A stretch of 23,637 nucleotides of DNA from Nemertoderma westbladi (taxonomy: Eukaryota > Xenacoelomorpha > Nemertodermatida > Nemertodermatidae). Shown in pieces: positions 1 to 8,744 of this stretch. The translations under genes and the position numbers were made by a program. Positions within the stretch are counted from its first letter, which is position 1, and every line of letters begins with the position of its first letter. A model generated the notes under the pieces. The model searched no databases. It was not told the origin of the DNA and saw nothing but the letters and a program-made list of their open reading frames with translations. The stretch lies in NCBI GenBank assembly GCA_032718475.1, contig JAUCBJ010003907.1:1-23637 (forward strand). The letters run 5' to 3'.

Positions 1-160
1 AAATCATTCAGCGGCCAACAAAAGTCATTTTAAATTCGTAAATAAATGTGGACAAAAAGTCAAAAGAACTGACATACAAAAATCGCTGATCTTAAAAAAC
101 GGTAGAATCCCGCCATTGTATATTAGTTAGATATGGACATTGGCCGGGCCTTGTCCAGGT

Positions 161-255
161 CCAGAACCAGGTCTGTCCGGTCCAGAACCAGGTCTACCTG
201 GCCCAGAACCAGGTCTGTCTGGCCCAGAACCAGGTCTGTCTGGCCCAGAACCAGG
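161..255. repeat. 21-bp tandem repeat, about 4.5 copies
   Basis: Four full units begin at 161, 182, 203 and 224, with a partial fifth at 245. Each starts CCAGAACCAGGTCT and differs by one to three bases. Because 21 is a multiple of three, the array stays open in more than one frame and one frame reads as a Pro/Gly/Glu-rich heptad. The glycine spacing alternates 4 and 3, so it is not collagen Gly-X-Y. I see no start, splice site or domain around it and call it a minisatellite. Positions 1-160 hold nothing else I recognise. Confidence 0.9.
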
Positions 256-389
256 TTTTGTCAACCGAATCACAATCTGCACTCTTGCGTAATTGCCATT
301 GTATGAAGTTATTATAGCTCGTTGTCTACGACAGTAATATGTAGTATCATTCTAGGTCACCCTAATATTGAGACTAACTGTATACAACT

Positions 390-1304
390 GTGTATAGATG
401 AGTATAGGTGAATCTATGTTTTATTAGCTGAGTATAGGTGAGTTTAGCTGAGTATAGGTGAGTATAGCTGAGTATAGGTGAGTATAGCTGAGTATAGGTG
501 AATCCATATTGTATTAGCTGAGTATAGGTGAATCTGTATTGTATTAGCTGAGTATAGGTGAGAATAGCTGAGTATTAGGTGAGTATAGCTGAGTATAGGT
601 GAGAATAGCTGAGTATAGGTGAGTATAGCTGAGTATAGGTGAGTATAGCTGAGTATAGGTGAATCTATGATTTATTAACTGTGTATAGGTGAATCTGTAT
701 TGTATTAGCTGAGTATAGCTGAGTATTAGGTGAGTATAGCTGAGTATTAGGTGAGTATAGGTGAGTATAGGTGAGTATAGCTGAGTATAGGTGAGTATAG
801 CTGAGTATAGGTGAGTATAGGTGAATCTATGATTTATTAACTGTGTATAGGTGAATCTGTATTGTATTAGCTGAGTATAGCTGAGTATTATGTGAGTATA
901 GCTGAGTATTAGGTGAGTATAGCTGAGTATAGGTGAGTATTAGGTGAGTATAGTGAGTATAGGTGAGTATAGCTGAGTATTAGGTGAGTATAGCTGAGTA
1001 TAGGTGAGTATAGCTGAGTATAGGTGAGTATAGCTGAGTATAGGTGAATCTATGATTTATTAACTGTGTATAGGTGAATCTGTATTGTATTAGCTGAGTA
1101 TAGCCGAGTATTATGTGAGTATAGCTGAGTATTAGGTGAGTATAGCTGAGTATAGGTGAGTATAGGTGAGTATAGGTGAGTATAGCTGAGTATAGGTGAG
1201 TATAGCTGAGTATTAGGTGAGTATAGCTGAGTATAGGTGAGTATAGCTGAGTATTAGGTGAGTATAGCTGAGTATTAGGTAAGTATAGCTGAGTAAAGGT
1301 GAGT
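390..1304. repeat. Minisatellite of 10-bp units with a higher-order pattern
   Basis: About 900 bp is built from alternating GAGTATAGGT and GAGTATAGCT units, some lengthened by one base (GAGTATTAGGT). A variant block beginning GAATCTATGATTTATTAACT interrupts the array near 661, 822 and 1046, each time followed by a GAATCTGTATTGTATTAGCT block. This shows that segments of roughly 160-225 bp were copied as higher-order units. Related but different interruptions occur near 410 and 500. No coding potential is visible. Confidence 0.95.
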
Positions 1305-1785
1305 CCGGTTTTTAGCAGGTACCGAATAGAAAAGTCAAAAAGTCATTTCGAACAAATGTTACAACAAAACGAACTTAAACGCCTTCCCCGAATAAACGCC
1401 CCGGCTTTTAGTAAAGTTAATATTTTGAAATTGTTATTTTTAATATTTTGTTTTACAAATATTTCTAAACAAGTTTAAAACATTTAGAAATCGCTACTTT
1501 CATTAATAAATTTCACTAATTTAGAAAAAAACCCTGTCAGAGACGCTTATTATAATAAATATGAAATATGTCTGATAATATAATAATTAGGCATAACAAA
1601 GTAACAAATTCATTTACGGACCTAAATTCAATTTATATTATAATTTTATTCATTAAATTTATGCTGCCACTTAATGAGATCCCATATGAATGAATGGCTG
1701 TTTGCAATGTTTCTTTGGTGGGTTAATCATTTCGCAGCGACTAAACAAAGGTTGCACAAACACAGGTAGCGGTAAACATAATACT
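1305..1785. other. AT-rich spacer between the minisatellite and the globin gene
   Basis: AT-rich DNA with no recognisable gene. Short open frames here lack domains and are not supported. Confidence 0.6.
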
Positions 1786-1791
1786 TTTATT
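1786..1791 (-). promoter_or_regulatory. Candidate poly(A) signal for the globin gene
   Basis: The minus strand reads AATAAA about 250 bp past the globin stop codon, a plausible 3' UTR length. This is the standard animal cleavage/polyadenylation hexamer. In AT-rich DNA the match could be chance. Confidence 0.45.
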
Positions 1792-2037
1792 TCATTATAA
1801 AAAAGGCAAAATATCACAATGATATGTTTCCCTATGTTTAATTGAGTAGCGGAATAGCACATTGTATGCAATATTAATAATAAACTAGATAATATAACAT
1901 CTAGCATCTCCCACTCCCACAAAAGTCTGGCAGTAAGTAAGTTGAGGTATGCAGTAAGGTTAGCAATTATTGTTAAAAAATATGTGATGAAAATTAAGGG
2001 AGTTACTCTGTACTCCGGTTGACATAATGACATGGCT

Positions 2038-2604
2038 TCAATTCTGTTCCACGGAAACCCCTGTTTCTCCTCCACTGTCGGTCTTCGATTCCTCCTCCTC
2101 CCCAGCGAGTATAAAGTGAGTAATCCGCTCCCACAGTCGCTGCCATGAGTCCTCCACCGCGGGGGGCAGTCTCCCTCCGTTCGACTGCTCCACCAGCCAG
2201 ATAACCGCCTCGCCCAGGTTAACCAGGTGTTCCGTGTCTATGTTGTGCCGGTAATGAGTTCGCCCGATAAATTTGGATAATTCCACAAATAACTCTGGGT
2301 CGTCTAGCCCATCAACCAACGAGTTCAACGTGTTCATCACGCGGATTACGTGAGCCCGTAGCATCTTAGATTCACGGAGTTCATCGTCCGATAGTTTTAG
2401 GAACTTAGTGAAGTAGGGCCGAGCTGCTGGGTCCAGAGTGAAGAATTTAAGGAAGAGTTTAATCCCGCCTTGCTGGAGTCCATCGTCGATCACCAACATC
2501 CACGAGTCAACGAGTGCGTTCTTCTCGGAAGGCGTAAGTTTAGTGAGTTCGTCCGGAATGTCTGGGACGGAGTTCCACAGCAGACCACTCAGGTAACTTC
2601 CCAT
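2038..2604 (-). CDS. Single-exon globin with an N-myristoylation-type start (neuroglobin/globin-X-like)
   Basis: This is an intact 188-aa ORF encoding a haem-binding globin. Residues about 21-165 form the globin fold: Trp35 in helix A, Phe65/Phe68 near CD1, His85 (in AHVIRVM) as distal E7 and His117 (in IGRTH) as proximal F8. The E7-to-F8 stretch resembles neuroglobin and globin X more than haemoglobin. Known members bind O2, NO or nitrite rather than transport O2 in bulk; the role here is inferred. The N-terminus MGSYLS has Gly2 and Ser6, the pattern for N-myristoylation, and globin X proteins are known to be membrane-attached this way. The C-terminal ~20 residues are an acidic tail. The ATG has A at -3 and G at +4, a good Kozak context. 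The whole fold lies in one exon, whereas most animal globins have introns at B12.2 and G7.0, so it may be a retrogene or an intron-loss lineage. An upstream non-coding exon cannot be excluded. Confidence 0.9.
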   Translation of the reverse strand: MGSYLSGLLWNSVPDIPDELTKLTPSEKNALVDSWMLVIDDGLQQGGIKLFLKFFTLDPAARPYFTKFLKLSDDELRESKMLRAHVIRVMNTLNSLVDGLDDPELFVELSKFIGRTHYRHNIDTEHLVNLGEAVIWLVEQSNGGRLPPAVEDSWQRLWERITHFILAGEEEESKTDSGGETGVSVEQN

Positions 2605-2939
2605 GATCTAATGTTGTAATGACTGGTCTGCTGGTACGGTACAGCAAGTCAGCACCATTGGTGGGTAGAAAGCCTGAAAGCTATGCCTATCACCTACAGC
2701 TGTACTGCTATAGACAGAGAGGACAACATCAGGACTGCCGACAGCACACTGCCAGACAGCTGGAGCTGGACTGTTAAATCAATAAAATGATGAAAAATGT
2801 TAACTCGAAACTGCATAATACAGAATAGGAAAGCGTTAGTCTGAGTCTATTCCGGTTGTCTGGTAGTAGGTCTGTAGGTACTGCAGTATTGTAGGTTAAT
2901 TTGTTATTATTACCGGTACTGTAAGTAGGCTACAGTATT
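2605..2939. other. Upstream flank of the globin gene
   Basis: This 335-bp stretch lies 5' of the minus-strand globin and should hold its promoter and 5' UTR. I see no convincing TATA box at a fitting distance and no gene of its own. Confidence 0.4.
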
Positions 2940-3013
2940 GTGGGGCGAGCCACGAAGTTGGCGGAGCCTTAGCGAATTGACACTGTTAGGGGGTGGGTCA
3001 ATTTATGCAAATA

Positions 3014-3082
3014 GTTGTCGTCGTCGTCGTCGTCGTCGTTGTCGTCGTCGTCGTTGTCGTCGTCGTCGTTGTCGTCGTCGTT
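3014..3082. repeat. (GTC)n/(GTT) microsatellite
   Basis: There are 23 consecutive triplets, GTC punctuated by GTT. The later part repeats GTT followed by four GTC, a small higher-order pattern. The homologous point in the second repeat copy (around 13930) has only a few such triplets, so this tract expanded locally. Confidence 0.95.
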
Positions 3083-3179
3083 ACGATTTTGACATGCTAA
3101 TAACTTTGTCGGATTTAAAGCTGCCAAGTTGAAAATTTGTAGGTATCAATATGAGCAAAAGTTGAGATTTTTGAGAGAC

Positions 3180-4130
3180 TTTCAGACACCATCAGTGCAA
3201 TGGTCTCCCGCTAGAGGGCCACATGTCTAAACATTAAATGGCCACCCATTTCTTTGCTTTTAATCCGTTTAAGCTGAAACTTGGGAAGTATGTACTAGAC
3301 CATTAGCTGTAAATTTCAAAGGAGGCTAATCTATCTGCAGTTCTCCAGTCTGCCGCTAGAGGGCGAAATGTCCCGAATGTGAAATTATTCTTCCATTTAG
3401 TTGTTTATGATCTGATTACGCTGAAACTTGTCATATATGTACTAGATAACATCCTGAGTCTTTGTGTGGATTGTAATCGGTCCGAAGTTTTCCAGTCTCC
3501 CGCTAGAGGGCCACATGTCTAAACATTAAATGGCCACCCATTTCTTTGCTTTTAATCCGTTTAAGCTGAAACTTGGGAAGTATGTACTAGACCATTAGCT
3601 GTAAATTTCAAAGGAGGCTAATCTGTCTGCAGTTCTCCAGTCTGCCGCTAGAGGGCGAAATGTCCCGAATGTGAAATTATTCTTCCATTTAGTTGTTTAT
3701 GATCTGATTACGCTGAAACTTGTCATATATGTACTAGAAGACATCCTAAGTCTTTGTGTGGACAGTAATCGGTCCGGAGTTTTCGAGTCTGCCGCTAGAG
3801 GGCGAAATGTAGGAAAGTGATAACCTTCGCGAATTCCTTGATCTTAATCTATTTAAGCTGAATTTTGGAATATACAGTACCGGTATGTACTAGACCACAT
3901 GCCTCGTCTTTGTGAGGAAGGTGATCGATCCGTAGTTCTTTAATATGCCGCTAGAGGGCTAAATGTATGAAAGTGAAAACCTTCCAACATTTCGTTATTT
4001 ATGATCCGTCAATCGGAAACTTGGTAGATATGTAATAGACCATAGGCTGTGGCTTTGTAGGGAAACTAATCCTTCCTTCTTCAGTTACCCAGTCTCCCGC
4101 TAGAGGGTTAACGTTTTCCGGGAAAATCTT
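3180..4130. repeat. Satellite of ~146-bp monomers, seven copies
   Basis: The core CGCTAGAGGG (or close) begins at 3209, 3354, 3501, 3646, 3793, 3949 and 4098, giving spacings of 145, 147, 145, 147, 156 and 149 bp. Monomers alternate between two types (GGCCACATG and GGCGAAATG after the core). The first two dimers, about 3205-3496 and 3497-3788, are nearly identical, which indicates a recent duplication of a ~292-bp dimer. The last three monomers are more diverged. Confidence 0.9.
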
Positions 4131-4204
4131 CTCCTATGTTTTTATAATCCTTTCGAGTTGATACTTAGCATTAACTCATTTCACGTGCTGCGCGAAGGCC
4201 CCAC

Positions 4205-4879
4205 TTCGTGTACGTTTTGGTGTTCTCTACAGCTTTCAATACTACTGTAGTACGACTAACTGATATTTGTTTTTTGTTATCTTTAATTGTCTTGAAGTGT
4301 TAGAAATATAATTTTAAGTATTAGTAATAACTTAAATTTGTCACTAATTAAATATATATAAAAAAAGTTACCGGTAGAGTAAAGTAAAATACAGTACCAT
4401 TTTAATTATCCATTCCCCTGGCTGCCTGGATGCATATGTACCAACTTTTATCCATGTCTTCCCCATTGCACACAATGTAGACCTGTACCTACTTGGAAAG
4501 TTGGTACATTAAAAGTTGGTTGATTACGTACCGTATTGTTAGATAGATGCTTACAATACAGATCACTGTATATAGAGTACCGTATTGTTGTTGCATAGAT
4601 ATTATCTTAGTTAGAACTTTGTTTTATATTTCAATTTTAGGTTTGTATCCGAATTCAGTTTTCTATTTTCGTTTCCACACCAACTAATTAGATATGTATT
4701 GTTTAGAATTATTCCTCTATAATTAAAAGTGCACTTATATAATTATTGCAGTATAATGCAGTATAATCGTAACTACAGTAGGTTGGTTGTTTTATAGTTG
4801 CAATTACTTACGCTTGAATACTATGATACTCGATCGTACAGTAGATTTGTCGGTTATTTGTTTTTGTAATGCGTTTCTT
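4205..4879. other. AT-rich spacer, no gene seen
   Basis: AT-rich sequence with scattered short palindromes and TACCGT motifs. It may include 5'-truncated retrotransposon sequence leading into the tail at about 4880-5018, but no coding motif survives. Confidence 0.5.
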
Positions 4880-5018
4880 AGTGCAGCTACAATTGTTGAG
4901 TGCTAACGGTGGCTGGTGTAATGGGCCTACCCGTCCAACCACCGTCTACATTCTACATTGTATGTAGAAATGTAGTAAATTGTTCAGAAATAAATAAATA
5001 AAAAAATAAAAAAAGCCA
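4880..5018 (+). mobile_element. Candidate 3' tail of a non-LTR retrotransposon or SINE
   Basis: Two consecutive hairpins are followed by an A-rich simple tail. The first pairs CGGTGGCTGG (4907-4916) with CCAACCACCG (4935-4944), with one mismatch. The second (4946-4975) folds as CTACATT/AATGTAG outside and CTACAT/ATGTAG inside a 3-nt loop. The tail of AATA-rich repeats runs from about 4985 to 5018. Hairpin plus short-repeat tail is typical of the 3' end recognised by some LINE reverse transcriptases. No coding part remains, so this is a structural call only. Confidence 0.4.
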
Positions 5019-5971
5019 AACTACCCATAAAACCAGACATCAGGGCACTTGGATATATACTGTACAGTACCGGTACCCGGGGTTAACGTTTTCATGCAAC
5101 TCCAATGTTCAATTGACTTTGAACATACCGCGATTTGGGCTCCCTTTGGTTTGATTGACAGAATGAAGTACAACGGTTAACAGCAGCTGTGGTTTGGGGG
5201 GCCTATTTTACATAAGCTCCATTATAAGCAGCAGTCAAACTCTGTTCTAAAATGGCGCCGAAATACAAACTAGCATACCAGCAACAGCCAGGAATACATA
5301 TAGAGAAATAGAGAAAAATAGAGTTATATGCAGTCAATAGCAAACACTGGCTACGGTTAGTGCCCAGTCCCAATGATAGTGTACTTGTTCAGAGAGAGGC
5401 GCTTTCTTTCCTTCTATGGAATATGGGACCTTAACCCACCACATTATGCTAAGCTAACTTGATCATGTATTTTCATGTGGGTGGTCGCAAATATCTTTAA
5501 ACTAAACTTGATAAAAAGTCTTATTTATGTAGGGATGCCATATACACAACTTAAATAAATATAATAAATCCAGTATAGAAGTGAGAAAAGGTATATTATT
5601 TCTTAAACAAATTAATTATCAGTAATATACCGGCAATAGAAACAAGATCGTTATTATTTCTATATTACAAATCGTGATGAAATTTATTATATGCAATAAT
5701 GAATAGTATTTCTGTGTTTTTAATTAATTTTTAATTTATTTAATTTATTTTAATGTCACCGTTTTTATAGTTTAATTTTAAAGTGTGAACTAATAATGTA
5801 ATTTTAATAGAGTTCAGGATAATAAATGAAAGTAAATACACTTCTTGTTTACTAATAACTTATGTTAACTAATACATTTTTTGTTTATAACAGCGCCATT
5901 TACATGAATTATGGATTATTAGGAAACCATTTAAAACATTATACATTATAAAGGCACAGGTGGAAGGAAGA
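5019..5971. other. Spacer, no gene seen
   Basis: AT-rich sequence with no ORF of note, no recognisable RNA gene and no clear repeat. Confidence 0.5.
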
Positions 5972-6014
5972 CTATGTTATGTGCACTGCTGCTACATCAG
6001 TTCACATAACATAG
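5972..6014. other. Perfect 12-bp inverted repeat (hairpin)
   Basis: CTATGTTATGTG at 5972-5983 is the exact reverse complement of CACATAACATAG at 6003-6014, with a 19-nt loop. It lies just before a dispersed repeat. It could be the end of a small element or a chance hairpin. Confidence 0.5.
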
Positions 6015-6047
6015 ATAGCAGTTAGCAGAGCCAGCAAGAAGAGAGAG

Positions 6048-6104
6048 GGCTGTTGCGCTGTCAGTCAGAGAGGTAACAGCCTGTGGGGTAAGGATTTACC
6101 TCTG
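6048..6104 (+). repeat. Dispersed ~57-bp repeat, plus-strand copy
   Basis: The stretch starting GGCTGTTGCGCTGTCAGTCA matches the reverse complement of 12504-12560 with only a few differences. It contains GTAACAGCC and TAAGGATTTACC. Both copies lie upstream of an uncharacterised open frame in their own orientation. The family is not recognised. Confidence 0.75.
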
Positions 6105-6733
6105 GGACCTGTATTAGGCAAAATAGCAGTAGCTGTGTAGGCCCACCAGTACTGTGCACGGTACAAGACCCGAAATTTAGCCTACATCTGTAAATAATAC
6201 ACGGTTTCGCGGTACAAGACCATATAAATTAGACCACCATCTGTAAAATGCTCGCGTGAGTTCAGGAGTTGCACAGATGTCAGGATGTGCTGATTCTATA
6301 TCATGCACTAGGCCTAACGGATTCTGGTAGCCTGGAACTAGACCACCTGACCACTACGAAAACTGATGCAATAGAGCGAGGTGCCGTTAGCCTAACATTT
6401 CTCGGAGGCTGGTCCGGATAACATTCAACGCATTGTATGGTTGGACATTGACATTACCGGTATTGCATTACAGTGTACATTACTGCATTATTACATACGG
6501 ATTAGTATGGATTGAGAAATTGGATATATTTGACGTCAATCAGTCAATGGAGGTTTGGTTTGATAAATTAATACAGTAATATCACGTAGGCCTACCTAAT
6601 CATATCTTTGCGTTAATTATTACTAGATCCACTGGCCCCCAGCCACCTTCAACAAACCATCATTGCCGAGAGGCACTCAGCTAAGGGGGCGGAGCGCATT
6701 AAAAACTCTTAAGTCAGTAAGTATCGCGACCTA
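6105..6733. other. Spacer upstream of the 134-aa ORF
   Basis: No gene is recognised. An in-frame stop lies a few codons before the ORF start. The last ~80 bp is more GC-rich than its surroundings. Confidence 0.4.
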
Positions 6734-7138
6734 ATGGACCGGGGCCATTTATTTCACCCCGTGGCCTTTGACCGCCCTGGTCCAGAGACATCCACCTTCC
6801 TCCGGGAGATCGGGGCTCGTCTCCACAGTGCCACCCACGAACCGCGGTCACACCAGTTTCTGCTCCAACGCCTGGAGATGGCAATTTTGGTTGGTAATGC
6901 AGCCTCAGTCATGCTGTCATGGGGACAGCAACCACACCGACCATCGGTCTATTCGGGGACTGAAGAGCCGAAACCAATCGAAACTGTCGAAATGGTTGCC
7001 AATGCAGTCACCAACGGGATGACGGCCGAAGATATTCAATATTCAATACTCTATCTTATGCAATCTCAAATATTCAATGTTCGATCCCTAGATGGAGCAG
7101 TACTGTTTGGGCACAGTGCTTTAAATGCTGCAGCCTAG
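6734..7138 (+). CDS. Hypothetical protein, 134 aa
   Basis: Unrecognised ORF, clearly more GC-rich than the surrounding AT-rich DNA and free of simple repeats, which favours real or formerly real coding sequence. The N-terminal half (residues about 20-65) has an amphipathic, Arg/Leu-rich helical look (FLREIGARLH, FLLQRLEMAILVGNAASVM). The C-terminal half is less charged. No signal peptide or membrane segment is seen. TATTCAAT motifs at 7033, 7040 and 7071 fall in the last third, and more follow beyond the stop at 7286 and 7317, so the 3' part may come from a repeat rather than the original gene. It could be one exon of a larger gene or a remnant of a mobile element; I do not assign a function. 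Confidence 0.35.
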   Translation: MDRGHLFHPVAFDRPGPETSTFLREIGARLHSATHEPRSHQFLLQRLEMAILVGNAASVMLSWGQQPHRPSVYSGTEEPKPIETVEMVANAVTNGMTAEDIQYSILYLMQSQIFNVRSLDGAVLFGHSALNAAA

Positions 7139-8141
7139 CCCAACCCCGGCTTTTATCCTTCAGTGGTCGATTGGGAACCAAGGCAACTTGGGAAACAGAG
7201 TGGAAGGGTTTACTGTGAAAGATCACCCATGGTGGTGAACAGGCATTCCTTGGCTTAACGAGCATAAAAGATTCTCCCATTCAAATATTCAATTCGGTAC
7301 TGTACCTTCAATTAAATATTCAATCTTAGTATTATTTCTGTGCTTCGTTATTTAATAATGTGATTAGATAAAAAAAATAAATTAATGAAATATAATTCAT
7401 CTGTTAATTATTACAAAAAAAAAAATCCAACATTATATTAACATTTATATAGTTTTGAATTAAATGTTTCGAAATCAACAGTCATTCAATGAACTTATAC
7501 AGCAGTGTCATATATCGCGTATCCCTTGGCTGCTTGGTTTAATCACTATTCTTTATTCAAGTATAACTGAATCCTGGCCCGGCGCCTTCACCCTCCACTG
7601 ATAATTTAAATCGTAACTTATTCAATCTTTGACTAAATTATACCAAACTTGGTAAACATGTAATCTTGTCTATCGGCTAAAATAAACACAACTTGCTAAA
7701 GTTTCCCCTATAATGTTTTTTCCTATAGAACAGGATGCAGTTTTATTTTAGTAGTAAACAAGCTGTTATTTGCGTCGATTTTCACCTGGAGAGGGAAGAA
7801 TATTGATTCCCCCCCCCCCCCCCCCTGCAGTTAAGTAAGTGAAAATATTTCGGCACCATTTAATTTTTTTATCACGGTCGCACATCAAGTAGTCTGTCAA
7901 AAGATACAATTCATTATAAACATAACAAAATTAATTATAATAATTCTAAAAATATAAGGCAGATCTTCCTAAAGTTAGCTCTTTAGTCTTTAGCAATCTT
8001 CTACATTGACAAGACTTATAAAATAATTGATGTTGAATAATTTATTATTAAGATTAAAATATATTATTAGGAATTCGAAGAAAGCAAATTGTATTGAGTT
8101 AGTATTGGCAAGTTAATCTCACAAACCAGTCTAGTCTAACT
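7139..8141. other. AT-rich spacer with a poly-C tract
   Basis: AT-rich sequence containing two further TATTCAAT motifs (7286, 7317) and a run of 17 C at 7809-7825. No gene or RNA is seen. Confidence 0.5.
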
Positions 8142-8382
8142 TTAGAGTAGCCTTCCTTGTTCGCATTGTTCCAGGTTTAGGCCTATAGATTCCACCGTCT
8201 TCGTTCCAGGTTTAATTCTGTAATAGACTCCGTTATCCGTCTCGATCGCTTCGCTATACACCATCTTACTGGGTTTAATAAACTCCATCGCCTTCCTGTC
8301 GTTCTCTGTTTTGTAGATTACTTCGCCATCATCTGATCGCTTTGGTTGCGTGTTTAATACTGTAATAGACTCCGCCGCCATC
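8142..8382 (-). pseudogene. 3' part of an open frame interrupted by the LTR element
   Basis: On the minus strand this encodes about 80 residues beginning MAAESITVLNTQ and ending at a TAA. Reading the site without the retrotransposon and with one target-duplication copy, the frame continues without a break from 12261 through to here, about 110 codons. The product is not recognised; it is mixed charged and polar with recurring ES-I motifs. The matching DNA motif (ATAGACTCC on the plus strand) is repeated in both flanks. It may be a disrupted host gene or coding-like repeat DNA. Confidence 0.3.
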
Positions 8383-8387
8383 GTATC
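8383..8387. repeat. Target-site duplication, left copy (GTATC)
   Basis: GTATC directly abuts the LTR at 8388 and recurs directly after the other LTR at 12167-12171. Five bp is the usual duplication length for Ty3/gypsy-type integration. Confidence 0.9.
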
Positions 8388-8609
8388 TAGATAAATATGA
8401 TGCATAATAGCGAATATTATCATAAGTCATTACGAGTAATCGCAATGATCGCTAGTACAGTTGTATTACTAAAGTCTGAATATGAATAACACATACGTGC
8501 ACATGCAGTGCAGGTTAGTACTGTCATACATGTGGTAAGCCTACAGGTACATAACAATAACCACAGTAATTGAGTTCTGTAAAACATACAGTACTGTAAA
8601 CATTATCTA
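8388..8609 (-). repeat. 3' LTR, 222 bp
   Basis: No difference from 11945-12166 was seen by eye over the full length. It is preceded on the minus strand by a polypurine tract, which identifies it as the 3' LTR. Its ends form a 7-bp inverted repeat, TAGATAA. Confidence 0.93.
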
Positions 8610-8621
8610 TCTCCCCCTCCC
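8610..8621 (-). promoter_or_regulatory. Polypurine tract of the LTR element
   Basis: The minus strand reads GGGAGGGGGAGA, ending exactly at the 3' LTR boundary. This is the expected primer site for plus-strand DNA synthesis. Confidence 0.85.
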
Positions 8622-8640
8622 AAACAAGAGTCACATGATA

Positions 8641-8744
8641 ACATATGAGTTTACAGTTGTTTCGATATAGTTCTAGAGAGTTTTCGCTGAGAACATATGA
8701 GTTTACGGTTGTTTCGATATAGTTCTAGAGAGTTTTCGCTGAGT
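8641..8744. repeat. 52-bp tandem duplication at the 3' end of pol
   Basis: 8641-8692 and 8693-8744 both start with ACATATGAGTTTAC and are nearly identical (one base differs in the part compared). The pol stop codon (8725-8727) falls inside the second unit, so the duplication affects the extreme C-terminus or 3' UTR. Confidence 0.9.

Larger units (their letters stand above)
2940..4204. repeat. Dispersed repeat unit, copy 1, with a 146-bp satellite inside
   Basis: The unit opens with GTGGGGCGAGCCACGAAG and closes with TGCTGCGCGAAGGCCCCAC, so its ends are GTGGGGC and GCCCCAC, a 7-bp inverted repeat. The opening ~290 bp recurs, diverged, at about 13815-14070, and the closing motif recurs at 14771-14788. 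A microsatellite lies at 3014-3082 and satellite monomers at about 3180-4130. The mobile mechanism is unknown: the short inverted ends fit a non-autonomous DNA element, but I see no target-site duplication. An open frame through the GTC tract is a by-product of the repeat. Confidence 0.6.

Noticed and set aside
161-300. Collagen-like protein fragment
   Set aside because: Glycine spacing alternates 4 and 3, not Gly-X-Y, and the open frame follows from a 21-bp repeat.
1671-2075. Minus-strand ORF overlapping the globin 3' end
   Set aside because: Another frame of the globin tail plus AT-rich 3' UTR; hydrophobic low-complexity product with no domain.
2938-3132. Arg-rich 64-aa ORF
   Set aside because: Its Arg run is just the GTC/GTT microsatellite read in one frame.
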